Assembly: GCF_000483485.1 (NCBI RefSeq)
Contig: NZ_KI519609.1
Location: 1,517,460 to 1,581,459 of the forward strand
Direction: 5' to 3'
From: Thiomicrorhabdus chilensis DSM 12352
Lineage (GTDB): Bacteria; Pseudomonadota; Gammaproteobacteria; Thiomicrospirales; Thiomicrospiraceae
DNA length: 64,000 nucleotides
A program made the translations under genes and the position numbers. The stretch's first letter is position 1. Each line of letters opens with the position of its first letter. Of the stretch, positions 38,156 to 46,933 are shown in pieces. Under the pieces are notes generated by a model that was not told the DNA's origin, searched no databases, and saw only the letters and a list, made by a program, of their open reading frames with translations.

Positions 38156-38282
38156 TTGTCTTACCCATCCATAATCGCTTGCGCAGAACAACAAGACCAA
38201 ACGCACTATTATAAATGAATTTAAAGGGAATTTGACAACGAAAGTAACGGAAAAAGGAAGAGATTCAAAAAGCAAACAGAGA

Positions 38283-38314
38283 CATCAAAACCGGCAGGCC
38301 TGCCGGTTTTGATG
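38283..38314. terminator. 32-base perfect palindrome centred on CAGGCCTG
   Basis: Arms CATCAAAACCGGCAGG and CCTGCCGGTTTTGATG are exact complements, with the CAGGCCTG motif (38295-38302) at the centre. It lies 26 bases after the lipoprotein stop and before the DUF502 gene. It can act as a terminator hairpin, but the T-run after the stem is poor. Confidence 0.7.
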
Positions 38315-38339
38315 AAGTTTGTATAAACAGGCGGGATGT

Positions 38340-39371
38340 CTAAGTAACGTTTACCAAACGAGCGATAAGGTGCTCATTACCCAAGGTATCGATCACCTTA
38401 AGGCGAATCAAATAGGTGCCGCTGACCGCAATCGGCAAAACGGTGGTGGCCGATTCGACCGTCAAACGGTAGATAGCCTCTTCCGCAACCTCTCCGCTAG
38501 TGCCGTCAAGCGGATAGACCTCCCAAATATAGTGGTCAGCCCCGGCAGCAATCGTGCTCGAGGAAGCGTCCACATCAATATTAACGGGGGCAGCACCCGA
38601 AACGGCGACGGAAAAATCGGCCACCAAAGCGGATCCCGTCCCTACCGAAAACATCTTTTCAGTGACGGCGGTATTATCTCCTTCATCCACGATGGTCAGA
38701 CGCGCCACATAAATACCGTCCTGATTGACCGTCACATTAGTCGTCGGACTATTTGTAGGCCCTACGGTATCGACTAATGTTTCATCATTATCATCCTGCT
38801 TAAGTCGTATCTGCCAGGTATAAGTAGAGATATCCCCTGCCTCTCCCTTGGTAGAGGGGGTGGCGTCCAAAAATACATCAAACGAATTGGCCACGTCGCT
38901 TGAGGTGGTGAAGTTGAAATCCGCACTCAAGTACACACTATTGGCAAGCAACTGAGGAACTGCAATCAAAAACTTCTGATCTTCCGCCACCAAGGAGTTG
39001 GCATCAGTCGCGGTCAGCTTAATGCGATAGGCTCCCGCCCCACTAGCCAGCTGAAACTGCTTGGTACCGCAGCCCAGAATGGTATCCACCACTGCATCGT
39101 TATAAGACAAAGTGGTTGAGCAGGTGACACTGCTTCCCAATGAACCGACCGCACTGGCGTTGACCGTGACGATGGCGTCCTCTTCGTAATAACCTTGTGA
39201 ATCGGCCACCGGCAAGGCACTCTGGATACTGACCGAAGCGGTGGGTTCCATCAAGTTGGTTGGCGCGCTGTCGCTGCCGCCGTCTGCACTGTTGGCCATA
39301 TTACACCCAGACAAAAAAGCCGCAGCACTTAAACCCAGGACTACCCCACTTAAAAGCATTTTGTATTTCAT
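38340..39371 (-). CDS. Lipoprotein with PKD/Ig-like repeats, unknown function
   Basis: A secreted lipoprotein of about 343 residues. The signal ends AAAFLSGCN, with the lipid-carrying Cys. The remainder is a series of about three beta-sandwich domains of PKD type: VTVNASAVGSLGSSVTCSTT, FDVFLDATPSTKGEAGDIST-YTWQ and VNIDVDASSSTIAAGADHYI-WEVYP, each ending in a strand like YLIRLKVIDTLGNE. Such domains bind other proteins or sugars at the cell surface. The ATG at 39371 fits the lipoprotein leader. No family was recognised beyond the domains. Confidence 0.8.
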   Translation of the reverse strand: MKYKMLLSGVVLGLSAAAFLSGCNMANSADGGSDSAPTNLMEPTASVSIQSALPVADSQGYYEEDAIVTVNASAVGSLGSSVTCSTTLSYNDAVVDTILGCGTKQFQLASGAGAYRIKLTATDANSLVAEDQKFLIAVPQLLANSVYLSADFNFTTSSDVANSFDVFLDATPSTKGEAGDISTYTWQIRLKQDDNDETLVDTVGPTNSPTTNVTVNQDGIYVARLTIVDEGDNTAVTEKMFSVGTGSALVADFSVAVSGAAPVNIDVDASSSTIAAGADHYIWEVYPLDGTSGEVAEEAIYRLTVESATTVLPIAVSGTYLIRLKVIDTLGNEHLIARLVNVT

Positions 39372-39530
39372 TTTTATCCCAATCAACCTCACTGAATTCG
39401 ATATAGATGCCAAGCAACATATATGCCGTTAAAATGCGAAACCTTATAAAATCGAACATTGGAGTTCAGCCTAATTTTAATTTAGACTAACCGCCAACCC
39501 AAACAAGCCCTAAAAGACAGCCTAACGACT

Positions 39531-40391
39531 ATGAAATGTACACTTTTGCCACCCAGCCGCATCCTCATCACCGGCTGCTCAAGCGGAATCGGTCACCATA
39601 CCGCACACACCCTAAACAAACTGGGCTATCAAGTCATTGCCACCTGCCGAAAAGCCGAAGACGTTGAGAAATTGCAGCAAGAGGGTCTAAGCTGTTTTCA
39701 ACTGGATTTGGCCGACAGCGACTCGATTCGCATAGGCTTGGAAGCGATATTGCAGGCCACCGACGGTAAAATCGATGCTTTGTTCAATAACGGCGCCTTC
39801 GGATTGCCAGGGGCCGTGGAGGACTTGAGCCGGGAAGCCATGCTCCATCAATTCCAAACCAATGTCTTTGGCACCCAGGAGTTGACTAATGCGGTAGTCA
39901 AAATCATGCGCCAACAGGGGTACGGCAAAATCCTCTATAACAGTTCGATCCTAGGCTTTGCCGCCATGCAATATCGGGGAGCTTATAATGCCAGCAAATT
40001 TGCCATAGAAGGCTTTGCCGACACCTTAAGGCTGGAGGTGAAACAGGACAATATTCAGGTGAGTTTGATTGAACCGGGGCCGATCCTGTCCGATTTTAGA
40101 AAAAACGCCTATGCCCAGTTCAAAGATTGGATTACGGTAGAAGGCAGCGCCCATCAGGCCAACTACCAGGCAATGATTGAACGTCTTGAAACGGTTGGCC
40201 CAAGCGCGCCCTTCACCTTAGGGCCGGAAGCGGTCAGCGACTGCGTAATCCATGCCCTGCAAAAACCGCACGCTAAGATTCGTTATCGGGTCACTGTGCC
40301 AACCAAGGTGTTTGCGGTATTGAAACGGCTGCTGCCCAACCGCTGGCTGGACAGCCTTTTAATTAAAGCCGGAGGCGACGGCAAACGTTAA
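39531..40391 (+). CDS. Short-chain dehydrogenase/reductase
   Basis: A 286-residue classical SDR. NAD(P)-binding motif ILITGCSSGIGHHTAHTLNK, the stabilising NNGAFG, catalytic Ser in ILYNSSILG, and the YxxxK pair in YRGAYNASKFAIEGFADTLR. It resembles the SDR group that acts on retinol-like or steroid-like substrates, but the substrate cannot be told. The ATG at 39531 has no strong ribosome binding site. It stands alone, divergent from the lipoprotein gene and convergent with the thioredoxin-like gene. Confidence 0.9.
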   Translation: MKCTLLPPSRILITGCSSGIGHHTAHTLNKLGYQVIATCRKAEDVEKLQQEGLSCFQLDLADSDSIRIGLEAILQATDGKIDALFNNGAFGLPGAVEDLSREAMLHQFQTNVFGTQELTNAVVKIMRQQGYGKILYNSSILGFAAMQYRGAYNASKFAIEGFADTLRLEVKQDNIQVSLIEPGPILSDFRKNAYAQFKDWITVEGSAHQANYQAMIERLETVGPSAPFTLGPEAVSDCVIHALQKPHAKIRYRVTVPTKVFAVLKRLLPNRWLDSLLIKAGGDGKR

Positions 40392-40405
40392 AAGTATCGT
40401 TCCTT

Positions 40406-40756
40406 TCAGTCAGAAAACACCATTGAATAGGGACGCGCCAAATCCTGCATGACTTTTTGCAGACTGAAGCTGCGCACTTCCTCAATAAAACGCTGGCCGG
40501 TAAAAAATACCTGCAACGTCGGCAAAGTAAACACCCCGTTTTGCGAACAGATGTCTGTGACCACATGGCAATCGACATACACCATTTTTACTTTCGGATA
40601 GTTTTCCTCAATCAATTCAATAAGTTTGGGTTTGATGGAGTGACACACATTGCACTCCTTGCCTCCAAACAAAACCAACAAAGCGTCTTGCGACTGTTTT
40701 AACTGATCCAACTCTTCAAGCGTTTCGATATTCTGCATCACACGGGTTCCAATCAT
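40406..40756 (-). CDS. Thioredoxin-family protein with CNVC site
   Basis: A 116-residue cytoplasmic thioredoxin-like protein. The redox site is LLVLFGGKECNVCHSIKPKL (CxxC as CNVC), the cis-proline site is FTLPTLQVFF, and there is a Cys pair VDCHVV and DICSQNG in the middle. It is not standard thioredoxin (WCGPC), so its partner is unknown. No signal peptide. It lies convergent to the SDR gene. Confidence 0.85.
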   Translation of the reverse strand: MIGTRVMQNIETLEELDQLKQSQDALLVLFGGKECNVCHSIKPKLIELIEENYPKVKMVYVDCHVVTDICSQNGVFTLPTLQVFFTGQRFIEEVRSFSLQKVMQDLARPYSMVFSD

Positions 40757-40837
40757 TTATCTGTACGGGCTTAGAAAAGCGCCAAGCATACTGCGCTTGC
40801 AGGCTTTACACAAGCCTATTAATCATCGGTAATGGTG

Positions 40838-41422
40838 TCAGTTGGTTGGCATTTTTTTCGGCGGATATTGCGCCAACACCTTACCGACCACCGCATTCAC
40901 CAAAGCGGTGGTTTTTTCGGGTGTCTCCTGCTCGACCAAATAGGTATTACTGGAACCACGCCACAGCAAATTACCTTGCCGATCAATGATGTCAATAATC
41001 AAGGTGCCGTCTTCATATTCGTAAATTTCGTGTGGAGTATGGAACATCACCCCGGTATGACGCCCCCAAAACCCGAAACCAACACTGGGACTGACGGGCT
41101 CGGAACGCAGCATGGTTTTCACCACCACATGATAGGTGATAAACGCGTCTGCCTGAGAGGGCAATAACTGCATGCCTTTGGCTCCCAGGCTGGAAGCGAT
41201 GGCCTGATTGATTCGTTTGGCGATCAAGGGCTGCTGCTTGGCGAAATCACTGGCTTTAGGCGTCACCTGCTTAGTCTCCGGCAACCATTGGAGCGTTCGA
41301 ATATGGGTAAAATCGGCATTAACATCATAATCCTGCTTTACCGGTATGCCGCTACAGCCACTCAGAACAAAACTGAACACCACTATGGAAAACCCCATAG
41401 CCCATTGATAAATAGCCCGCAT
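40838..41422 (-). CDS. DUF4136 family lipoprotein
   Basis: A lipoprotein of 194 residues. The signal peptide ends VVFSFVLSGCSG; the start at 41422 has GGGGGA 9 bases upstream, much better than the frame start at 41470. The mature part reads YDVNADFTHIRTLQWLPE, the N-terminal hallmark of DUF4136, then INQAIASSLGAKGMQLLPSQ and ADAFITYHVV. Function unknown; the family is found in the cell envelope of many Gram-negative bacteria. Confidence 0.85.
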   Translation of the reverse strand: MRAIYQWAMGFSIVVFSFVLSGCSGIPVKQDYDVNADFTHIRTLQWLPETKQVTPKASDFAKQQPLIAKRINQAIASSLGAKGMQLLPSQADAFITYHVVVKTMLRSEPVSPSVGFGFWGRHTGVMFHTPHEIYEYEDGTLIIDIIDRQGNLLWRGSSNTYLVEQETPEKTTALVNAVVGKVLAQYPPKKMPTN

Positions 41423-41744
41423 AATTTTCCCCCAGCTAAAGAATTTTAATGCTTTAAGTGAATCTTTCATTTCATTTTAGACTTTTTGTGCGCGCTTGTA
41501 CAAACCGTTGCCTGACTAAGTACTGGAAACACTTCTGTATGATGGTTTCAAAAAGCACATAAGCGGGCATTCAAATTAATAAAACCGTTGCCTGAATTTC
41601 AAATCTGATAGCATCAGATAAACCGTGCACAACTTGGTAACAATGACTAAAATGTGAATTGCAAACAATGTGATTGGCTTGGGCGAAAACAAATTTATCC
41701 TCCATCTCAACAGGCCTGCTCATTTTCAAAAGCGAGTTTTATTT
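41423..41744. promoter_or_regulatory. 322-base divergent intergenic region before zntB, with repeats
   Basis: Contains two exact copies of the 14-mer AAACCGTTGCCTGA at 41502-41515 and 41582-41595, 80 bases apart, and a dyad TCTGAT-AGC-ATCAGA at 41604-41618. A CAGGCCTG copy at 41711-41718, with the right flank CTCATTTT, lies 27 bases before the zntB ATG. No gene is visible. The dyad and direct repeats are candidate operators for zntB or the DUF4136 gene. Confidence 0.5.
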
Positions 41745-42728
41745 ATGCATCAGCCAAATACACCAGCGGGACTGATCCACGCTTTTCTACTTGACGGTCA
41801 AGGCAGTGGACGCTATTTAAATTGGGACGAAGTTCAACAATGGACTGCGGATTCGGGTCGGCTCTGGTTGCACTTTGACTATACCGAAGCCTTTGCCATA
41901 AACTGGATAAACAACCAAAGCGGCTTGGATGATTTGATTACCGAAGCGCTTCTGACCGAAGAGACGCGACCACGTGCGGTCAGTATTGGTGACGGCTTAT
42001 TGATGGCTTTGCGTGGGGTCAACAAAAACCCGGACTCCGACCCGGAGGACATGGTTTCCTTACGCATCTGGGTCGATGACAACCGGATTATCAGCACCCG
42101 CAAGCGCACGCTTATTTCAGTTCAGGATCTCTTGAATCAATTGCAGGCAGGAAAAGGGCCGGTCAATTCTGCGGAATTCGTGGTCAACCTGGCTGATAGA
42201 CTGGTTTGGCGTATGGGCGATACCGTCGACCAGTTTGAGGATCGTATCGGCGAACTGGAAGACAACGCCCTCTCTGAGGATCGTTCCACCCTGCGTTTTG
42301 ATCTGGCTACCCTGCGTCGCCAAACCATTACCTTAAGGCGCTATCTAGCGCCGCAACGCGAGGCGTTTTCACGGTTAATGGTCGAAAAAGTCAGCTGGTT
42401 CGATGATAATGACCGCATGCGTATGCGCGAAGTCAGCGATCGTCTAATTCGGCACATCGAAGACATCGATGCGGTCCGGGAACGTGCGGCCGTCACCCAT
42501 GAAGAGCTCATCAGTCGAATGTCGGAACAACTCAATGAACGCATGTATGTGTTGTCTATCGTCGCGGCCGTTTTTCTACCGCTTGGATTTTTTACCGGGC
42601 TGCTCGGCATCAATGTGGGCGGCATCCCCGGAGCGGAAAACCCCCAAGCCTTCCTGGTTTTCAGTGCTATCCTGATTATCGTGGTAATCATGCAGATTGC
42701 CTTTTTCAAATGGAAAAAGTGGCTATAA
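41745..42728 (+). CDS. zntB: Zinc transporter ZntB (CorA family)
   Basis: Inner-membrane protein of the CorA superfamily that moves Zn2+, described for the family as proton-coupled. Large cytoplasmic N-terminal domain with ALRGVNKNPDSDPEDMVSLR and IISTRKRTLISVQDLLNQLQ, typical of ZntB, a long helix, and two C-terminal membrane segments MYVLSIVAAVFLPLGFFTGL and FLVFSAILIIVVIMQIAFFK joined by the loop LLGINVGGIPGAEN, in which GINVGG replaces the CorA GMNF signature. At 327 residues it equals E. coli ZntB. The ATG at 41745 is preferred to the GTG at 41670, which would add unrelated residues. Confidence 0.92.
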   Translation: MHQPNTPAGLIHAFLLDGQGSGRYLNWDEVQQWTADSGRLWLHFDYTEAFAINWINNQSGLDDLITEALLTEETRPRAVSIGDGLLMALRGVNKNPDSDPEDMVSLRIWVDDNRIISTRKRTLISVQDLLNQLQAGKGPVNSAEFVVNLADRLVWRMGDTVDQFEDRIGELEDNALSEDRSTLRFDLATLRRQTITLRRYLAPQREAFSRLMVEKVSWFDDNDRMRMREVSDRLIRHIEDIDAVRERAAVTHEELISRMSEQLNERMYVLSIVAAVFLPLGFFTGLLGINVGGIPGAENPQAFLVFSAILIIVVIMQIAFFKWKKWL

Positions 42729-42819
42729 CCGTGCTCTCGAAAGATGTATTTTCAGCTCCTGCAACCATTGGCAGTAATCGGCTTCCAATCCCACCTCCTT
42801 TTCATCGTAGGCTTTCATC

Positions 42820-43875
42820 GTGCTAAACACGGATTTCATTGATTTACTCAAGGCACTGGTACGACAGCCTAGTGTGGTCGGTGCCGAGCACTCCTTTTTC
42901 AGGGTTCTTCAGCGAGAACTGGAAGAACGCGGCGCTAAAGTCACTTGGTATGAAGGATTGTTGGTTGCTCAGGGCAGCGATCCCTTCAGCACCATGTTTT
43001 CAGCCCACATTGATCGCCACGGCCTGGTGTGCACCGGACCCAATGAATTTCAATATGCGGCCTTCATCTCCGCCAACCGAACCGACCTGCTGGACAGTGC
43101 CGTATCGGAGGAACTGATGTCCAAAATCACCGAACGTTTTCAATCGGTTCCGGTATTTGCCTACGAGCCTTGGTCAGGCAGTTATCGCGGTAAAGGCTTC
43201 ATCAAGAACTCTTACATTTGTGAATTCCGCAACAACCTGATTTTTGAAATCGATGGCCTTGACAGCGTTGTCGCGGGAACTCCGGTCGCGTTTGAAGACA
43301 AACTCAAAATCAACGGCGACCGACTGGAAGGTCAACTTGATAATGTGCTGACGGCCGCGGCCATTGTGCACCTATTCAGTCAGGGCTTTCAGGGCACCGC
43401 CTTTTTCACAGCCCAGGAGGAAGCGGGCAAAAGCTGGCGTTACCTACTGGAATGGTTCCGTCGTTTTGGAGGTTCCACCAATAAGCTGTTTGTGGTCGAT
43501 ACCAGCCCTTTTCCGACAGTCGAAGCCGCCAATAATCAGTTGATTATTCTGCGTGAAAAAGACGCCAATGCGGCTTTTAATGCACAATCGACTCAATTGG
43601 TTGCCGAACTCTGCCAGCAGCATGATTTGAGTTATCTCTACAAAGACCATTATGTTGAAAAGCAAAATGCCCAACTGATGCAAACCGGTAAAACACCCCG
43701 CTCACTGGGAAGTACGGAGATGGGTCGTATCATCGCAGCATCCAATGGTTTGGTCGATGGCACCACCATACAGGTTCCAACCACCGGCTACCACACCATG
43801 GCCGAATCGGCTTCCATCGAATCAGTTGAGGCGTTTCTTAAGTTACTGAGAATTCTGGCCGATGAGTTTGCATAA
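42820..43875 (+). CDS. M42/M20-like zinc aminopeptidase
   Basis: A 351-residue cytoplasmic metallopeptidase. Metal ligands appear as FSAHIDRHGL (His, Asp), EGQLDNVLTAAAIVHLFSQ (bridging Asp), FFTAQEEAGKSW (catalytic Glu pair), FVVDTSPFPT (Asp) and GYHTMAES (His). This is the order of M42 aminopeptidases such as FrvX, though it is divergent, and M20 cannot be excluded. The likely start is GTG at 42820; no strong ribosome binding site is visible. It follows zntB by 91 bases. Confidence 0.85.
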   Translation: MLNTDFIDLLKALVRQPSVVGAEHSFFRVLQRELEERGAKVTWYEGLLVAQGSDPFSTMFSAHIDRHGLVCTGPNEFQYAAFISANRTDLLDSAVSEELMSKITERFQSVPVFAYEPWSGSYRGKGFIKNSYICEFRNNLIFEIDGLDSVVAGTPVAFEDKLKINGDRLEGQLDNVLTAAAIVHLFSQGFQGTAFFTAQEEAGKSWRYLLEWFRRFGGSTNKLFVVDTSPFPTVEAANNQLIILREKDANAAFNAQSTQLVAELCQQHDLSYLYKDHYVEKQNAQLMQTGKTPRSLGSTEMGRIIAASNGLVDGTTIQVPTTGYHTMAESASIESVEAFLKLLRILADEFA

Positions 43876-43987
43876 TTAAGCATCGGCCCTTTATTAGGAG
43901 TCACTTCCGATAAAAATCTCGTGTTTGCACCCCAGACTGGGGTAAATTGAACACTTAGGCGCAAAATCACATTAAAAGGAGCTTTTC

Positions 43988-44707
43988 ATGTCACACTTCA
44001 CCCAAGAAATGCTTGACGAGCATTTAATCAGCGATCATTACAGCCATCGCATGGGCTGGTTACGAGCGGCGGTGCTGGGCGCCAATGATGGCATCATTTC
44101 AGTCGTCAGTTTGCTGGTTGGGGTCATCGCCTCAGGTGCCGGAAAAGAAGATATCCTGCTGGTCGCGGTGGCCGCCCTCGTGGCCGGTGCCCTATCGATG
44201 GCGGCCGGAGAATATGTATCCGTGAGCTCTCAGGCCGACACCGAAGCGGCTGACCTGGCGCTTGAGAAAAAAGCGCTGGAAGAAGACTGGGACACCGAAC
44301 ATGCTGAATTGGCTCGTATCTATATCCAGCGCGGCGTGAGCGAGGAAACCGCACATCAAGTGGCTTTGGAATTGATGGAGCATGACGCCTTAGGTGCACA
44401 TGCGCATGACGAACTTGGTTTGACCGAAGTGCACTCGGCCCGCCCGTTGCAAGCCGCTTTCGCCTCGGCAGCCTCATTCGTGTCCGGCGCTTCGATTCCG
44501 GTGATCTTGGTGGCGGTTCTGCCAATGGAGAACCTTGGTTATATTGTGGCAGCAAGTTCCTTGTTATTACTGGCAATTCTCGGCGCGTTGGCGGCCAGAA
44601 CGGGGGGTGCCAATATGTTCAAGGGGGCTATGCGCATGCTTTTATGGGGCTTCATCGCCATGGCCTTAACCACTTATGTGGGATTGATGTTCGGCACACA
44701 CGCATAG
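43988..44707 (+). CDS. VIT1/CCC1-family transporter (second of three)
   Basis: A 239-residue inner-membrane protein closest to the plant nodulin-21/VIT type. First membrane segment WLRAAVLGANDGIISVVSLL, then VAALVAGALSMAAGEYVSVS, the family hallmark with charged residues in the pore, and a large cytoplasmic metal-binding part (ADLALEKKALEEDWDTEHAE) before the last three segments. In the VIT family these export iron or manganese from the cytoplasm. AAAGGAGC precedes the ATG at 43988. A short hairpin ACCCC-AGACT-GGGGT at 43929-43943 precedes it, without a T-run. Confidence 0.9.
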   Translation: MSHFTQEMLDEHLISDHYSHRMGWLRAAVLGANDGIISVVSLLVGVIASGAGKEDILLVAVAALVAGALSMAAGEYVSVSSQADTEAADLALEKKALEEDWDTEHAELARIYIQRGVSEETAHQVALELMEHDALGAHAHDELGLTEVHSARPLQAAFASAASFVSGASIPVILVAVLPMENLGYIVAASSLLLLAILGALAARTGGANMFKGAMRMLLWGFIAMALTTYVGLMFGTHA

Positions 44708-44873
44708 TTAACTGGGTGCCGTCCGATTTGGCGCCCTTCACATCCGACCGCCCAGACCATGCCCACTTCCTTGCAAGCATAACAAATTCCATTAAAAATC
44801 AATCAATTAAAACCATTTAAAAACCGACTTTCCTTGCAAACACTCACCCAACAGTGCTTTACTACTGAGTAAC

Positions 44874-44892
44874 AGTCTTGTTTTACAAGACT
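44874..44892 (+). promoter_or_regulatory. Dyad upstream of the copper ATPase gene
   Basis: Perfect inverted repeat AGTCTTGT-TTT-ACAAGACT ends 16 bases before the ATG, with another dyad TTACT-ACTG-AGTAA just upstream. A GGAGG ribosome binding site follows. Both are candidate operator sites for a metal-responsive repressor. Confidence 0.4.
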
Positions 44893-44908
44893 CCAGCATG
44901 GAGGTCTT

Positions 44909-46933
44909 ATGCCAAGCTTATCTGAGCATTCCAGCCCAGCTCATACACACCAGAGCACGAGTGCAAAACACTCGCACACACACTCGGAACATCACCAGAT
45001 GATGATTCATGATTTCCGAAGACGCTTCCGAATATCTGTGTTGATCAGCCTTCCCATTTTGCTTTTATCCCCTATGATCCAAGAATTATTGGGATTCAGC
45101 ATTCGCTTCCCTGGTGATCAATACGTTTTGCTCGGGTTTTCCAGCCTGATTTATTTCTACGGCGGCTGGCCATTTTTAACAGGCCTGGTAAGCGAATTGT
45201 ACAATCGGCAACCGGGCATGATGACCTTGATTTCGGTGGCGATCAGTGTTGCTTTCGGCTACAGCGTTGCCACTACCCTAGGACTGGACGGTAAAACCTT
45301 TTTCTGGGAACTGGCGACACTGATCGACATTATGTTGTTGGGGCACTGGATCGAAATGAAATCCGTGCTCAAGGCTTCTGATTCATTGCAAAAACTGGCG
45401 GAAATGATGCCTACCGAGGCCAACCGACTGCATCACGGAAAAGCCCAGAAGGTGGGCATAGACGAACTCAACAAGGGTGACCAAGTTTTGGTGCATCCCG
45501 GGGAAAAAGTTCCGGTTGACGGTAAGATTATTGACGGAGTGAGCACTCTTAACGAAGCGATGGTAACCGGCGAGTCCAAACCGGTTAAGAAGTCCACGGG
45601 AGATCCCGTCATCGGCGGCACCCTCAACGGCAATGGTTCCATCACCATCCGCGTTGAACAGCTTGGCGAAAACGCCTATCTGAATAAAGTCATTCACATG
45701 GTTGAGCAGGCTCAATCTGAAAAATCCAAAACTCAGAACCTGGCAGATCGGATCGCCTTCTGGCTGACACTCACCGCTCTCACTGTCGGCTTTTCCACCC
45801 TGTTCACATGGTTGATTTTAGGCACCCCCTTTGTATTTGCTCTGGAGCGCATGGTCAGTGTAATGGTCATCACCTGCCCGCATGCGCTGGGACTCGCCGT
45901 TCCTTTAGTGGTGGCGATCTCCACCTCCAGCTCTGCTCAAAGAGGCTTGTTGATTCGCAACCGTAGCGCTTTTGAAAATGCCCGTAAAGTCACTTCGGTG
46001 GTCTTTGACAAAACCGGAACCCTAACCCTGGGAAACTTCGGTGTCACGCATGTTGTCTCATTTGACAAGCGTTTTTCAGATCAACAGATATTAAGCATGG
46101 CCGCATCCTTAGAAGCACATTCCGAACATCCTCTGGCTCAGGGGATTCTGCAAAAGGCCGACACCGAACATATAGAAATTCAGATGGTGCAGGATTTCAA
46201 AGCAATGACCGGAAAAGGTATCCGCGCCCAGCTCGGCAAACATCAAATAAAAATAGTCGGTGGAGGTTATCTACTGGCACATGATTTTCACCCTCCCGAA
46301 ACAGCCGTTAATGACAAGGAGGCAACACTGGTGTATCTGCTTGTCGATGACAAACTTGCCGGCTATATAACACTCGCCGATGAAATACGGCCGGAGTCTT
46401 ATGAAGCCGTCCAGACTTTGCAAGCTTTGGGGCTTAAAGTCTACATGATGACCGGCGATAATGAATCGGTTTCCCAAAGTGTTGCCCAAAAACTTGGTTT
46501 AGATGGCTATTATGCGAACCTGTTGCCCGAACATAAATGCGAGAAGATAAGACAATTACAACACCAAGGTGAAATAGTCGCCATGGTGGGTGACGGGATC
46601 AATGATGCACCGGCACTGGCGACTGCCGAGGTGGGAATTGCAATAGGTTCAGGAACCGATGTCGCCGCCGAAACCGCCGACATCATATTGGTCAACAGCA
46701 ATCCAAAGGACATCGTCTATCTAATGAGGGCGGGACGACAAACCTATCGAAAGATGATTCAGAATTTCGTTTGGGCTAGCGGCTACAATGTGGTTGCCAT
46801 ACCGCTGGCAACCGGCATTTTCCTACCTTGGGGTTGGGTCATCAACCCCGCGATGGGGGCGGTGCTGATGAGTCTCAGCACAGTGATCGTGGCCATTAAC
46901 GCGCAACTGTTGAAATACACACTGCGCCACTAG
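44909..46933 (+). CDS. copB: CopB-type (P1B-3) copper-exporting ATPase
   Basis: Inner-membrane P-type ATPase that pumps copper or silver ions out of the cytoplasm. The N-terminus has no HMA domain but a His-rich stretch (nine His in the first 34 residues). The metal site in the sixth helix is VITCPHALGLAVPLVVA with Cys323-Pro-His325, the CPH form that marks subgroup P1B-3 rather than CPC. Catalytic Asp367 lies in FDKTGTLTLG, and the ATP-binding loop has MVGDGINDAPALATAEVGIA. The 3' end overlaps the convergent DUF3095 gene by 4 bases. CAGGCCTG is at 45180-45187 inside. Confidence 0.94.
   Translation: MPSLSEHSSPAHTHQSTSAKHSHTHSEHHQMMIHDFRRRFRISVLISLPILLLSPMIQELLGFSIRFPGDQYVLLGFSSLIYFYGGWPFLTGLVSELYNRQPGMMTLISVAISVAFGYSVATTLGLDGKTFFWELATLIDIMLLGHWIEMKSVLKASDSLQKLAEMMPTEANRLHHGKAQKVGIDELNKGDQVLVHPGEKVPVDGKIIDGVSTLNEAMVTGESKPVKKSTGDPVIGGTLNGNGSITIRVEQLGENAYLNKVIHMVEQAQSEKSKTQNLADRIAFWLTLTALTVGFSTLFTWLILGTPFVFALERMVSVMVITCPHALGLAVPLVVAISTSSSAQRGLLIRNRSAFENARKVTSVVFDKTGTLTLGNFGVTHVVSFDKRFSDQQILSMAASLEAHSEHPLAQGILQKADTEHIEIQMVQDFKAMTGKGIRAQLGKHQIKIVGGGYLLAHDFHPPETAVNDKEATLVYLLVDDKLAGYITLADEIRPESYEAVQTLQALGLKVYMMTGDNESVSQSVAQKLGLDGYYANLLPEHKCEKIRQLQHQGEIVAMVGDGINDAPALATAEVGIAIGSGTDVAAETADIILVNSNPKDIVYLMRAGRQTYRKMIQNFVWASGYNVVAIPLATGIFLPWGWVINPAMGAVLMSLSTVIVAINAQLLKYTLRH

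Noticed and set aside
43929-43943. Hairpin ACCCC-AGACT-GGGGT before the second VIT gene, considered as a manganese riboswitch or attenuator
   Set aside because: I see neither the conserved core of the yybP-ykoY manganese riboswitch nor a T-run; a five-base stem is not evidence enough.
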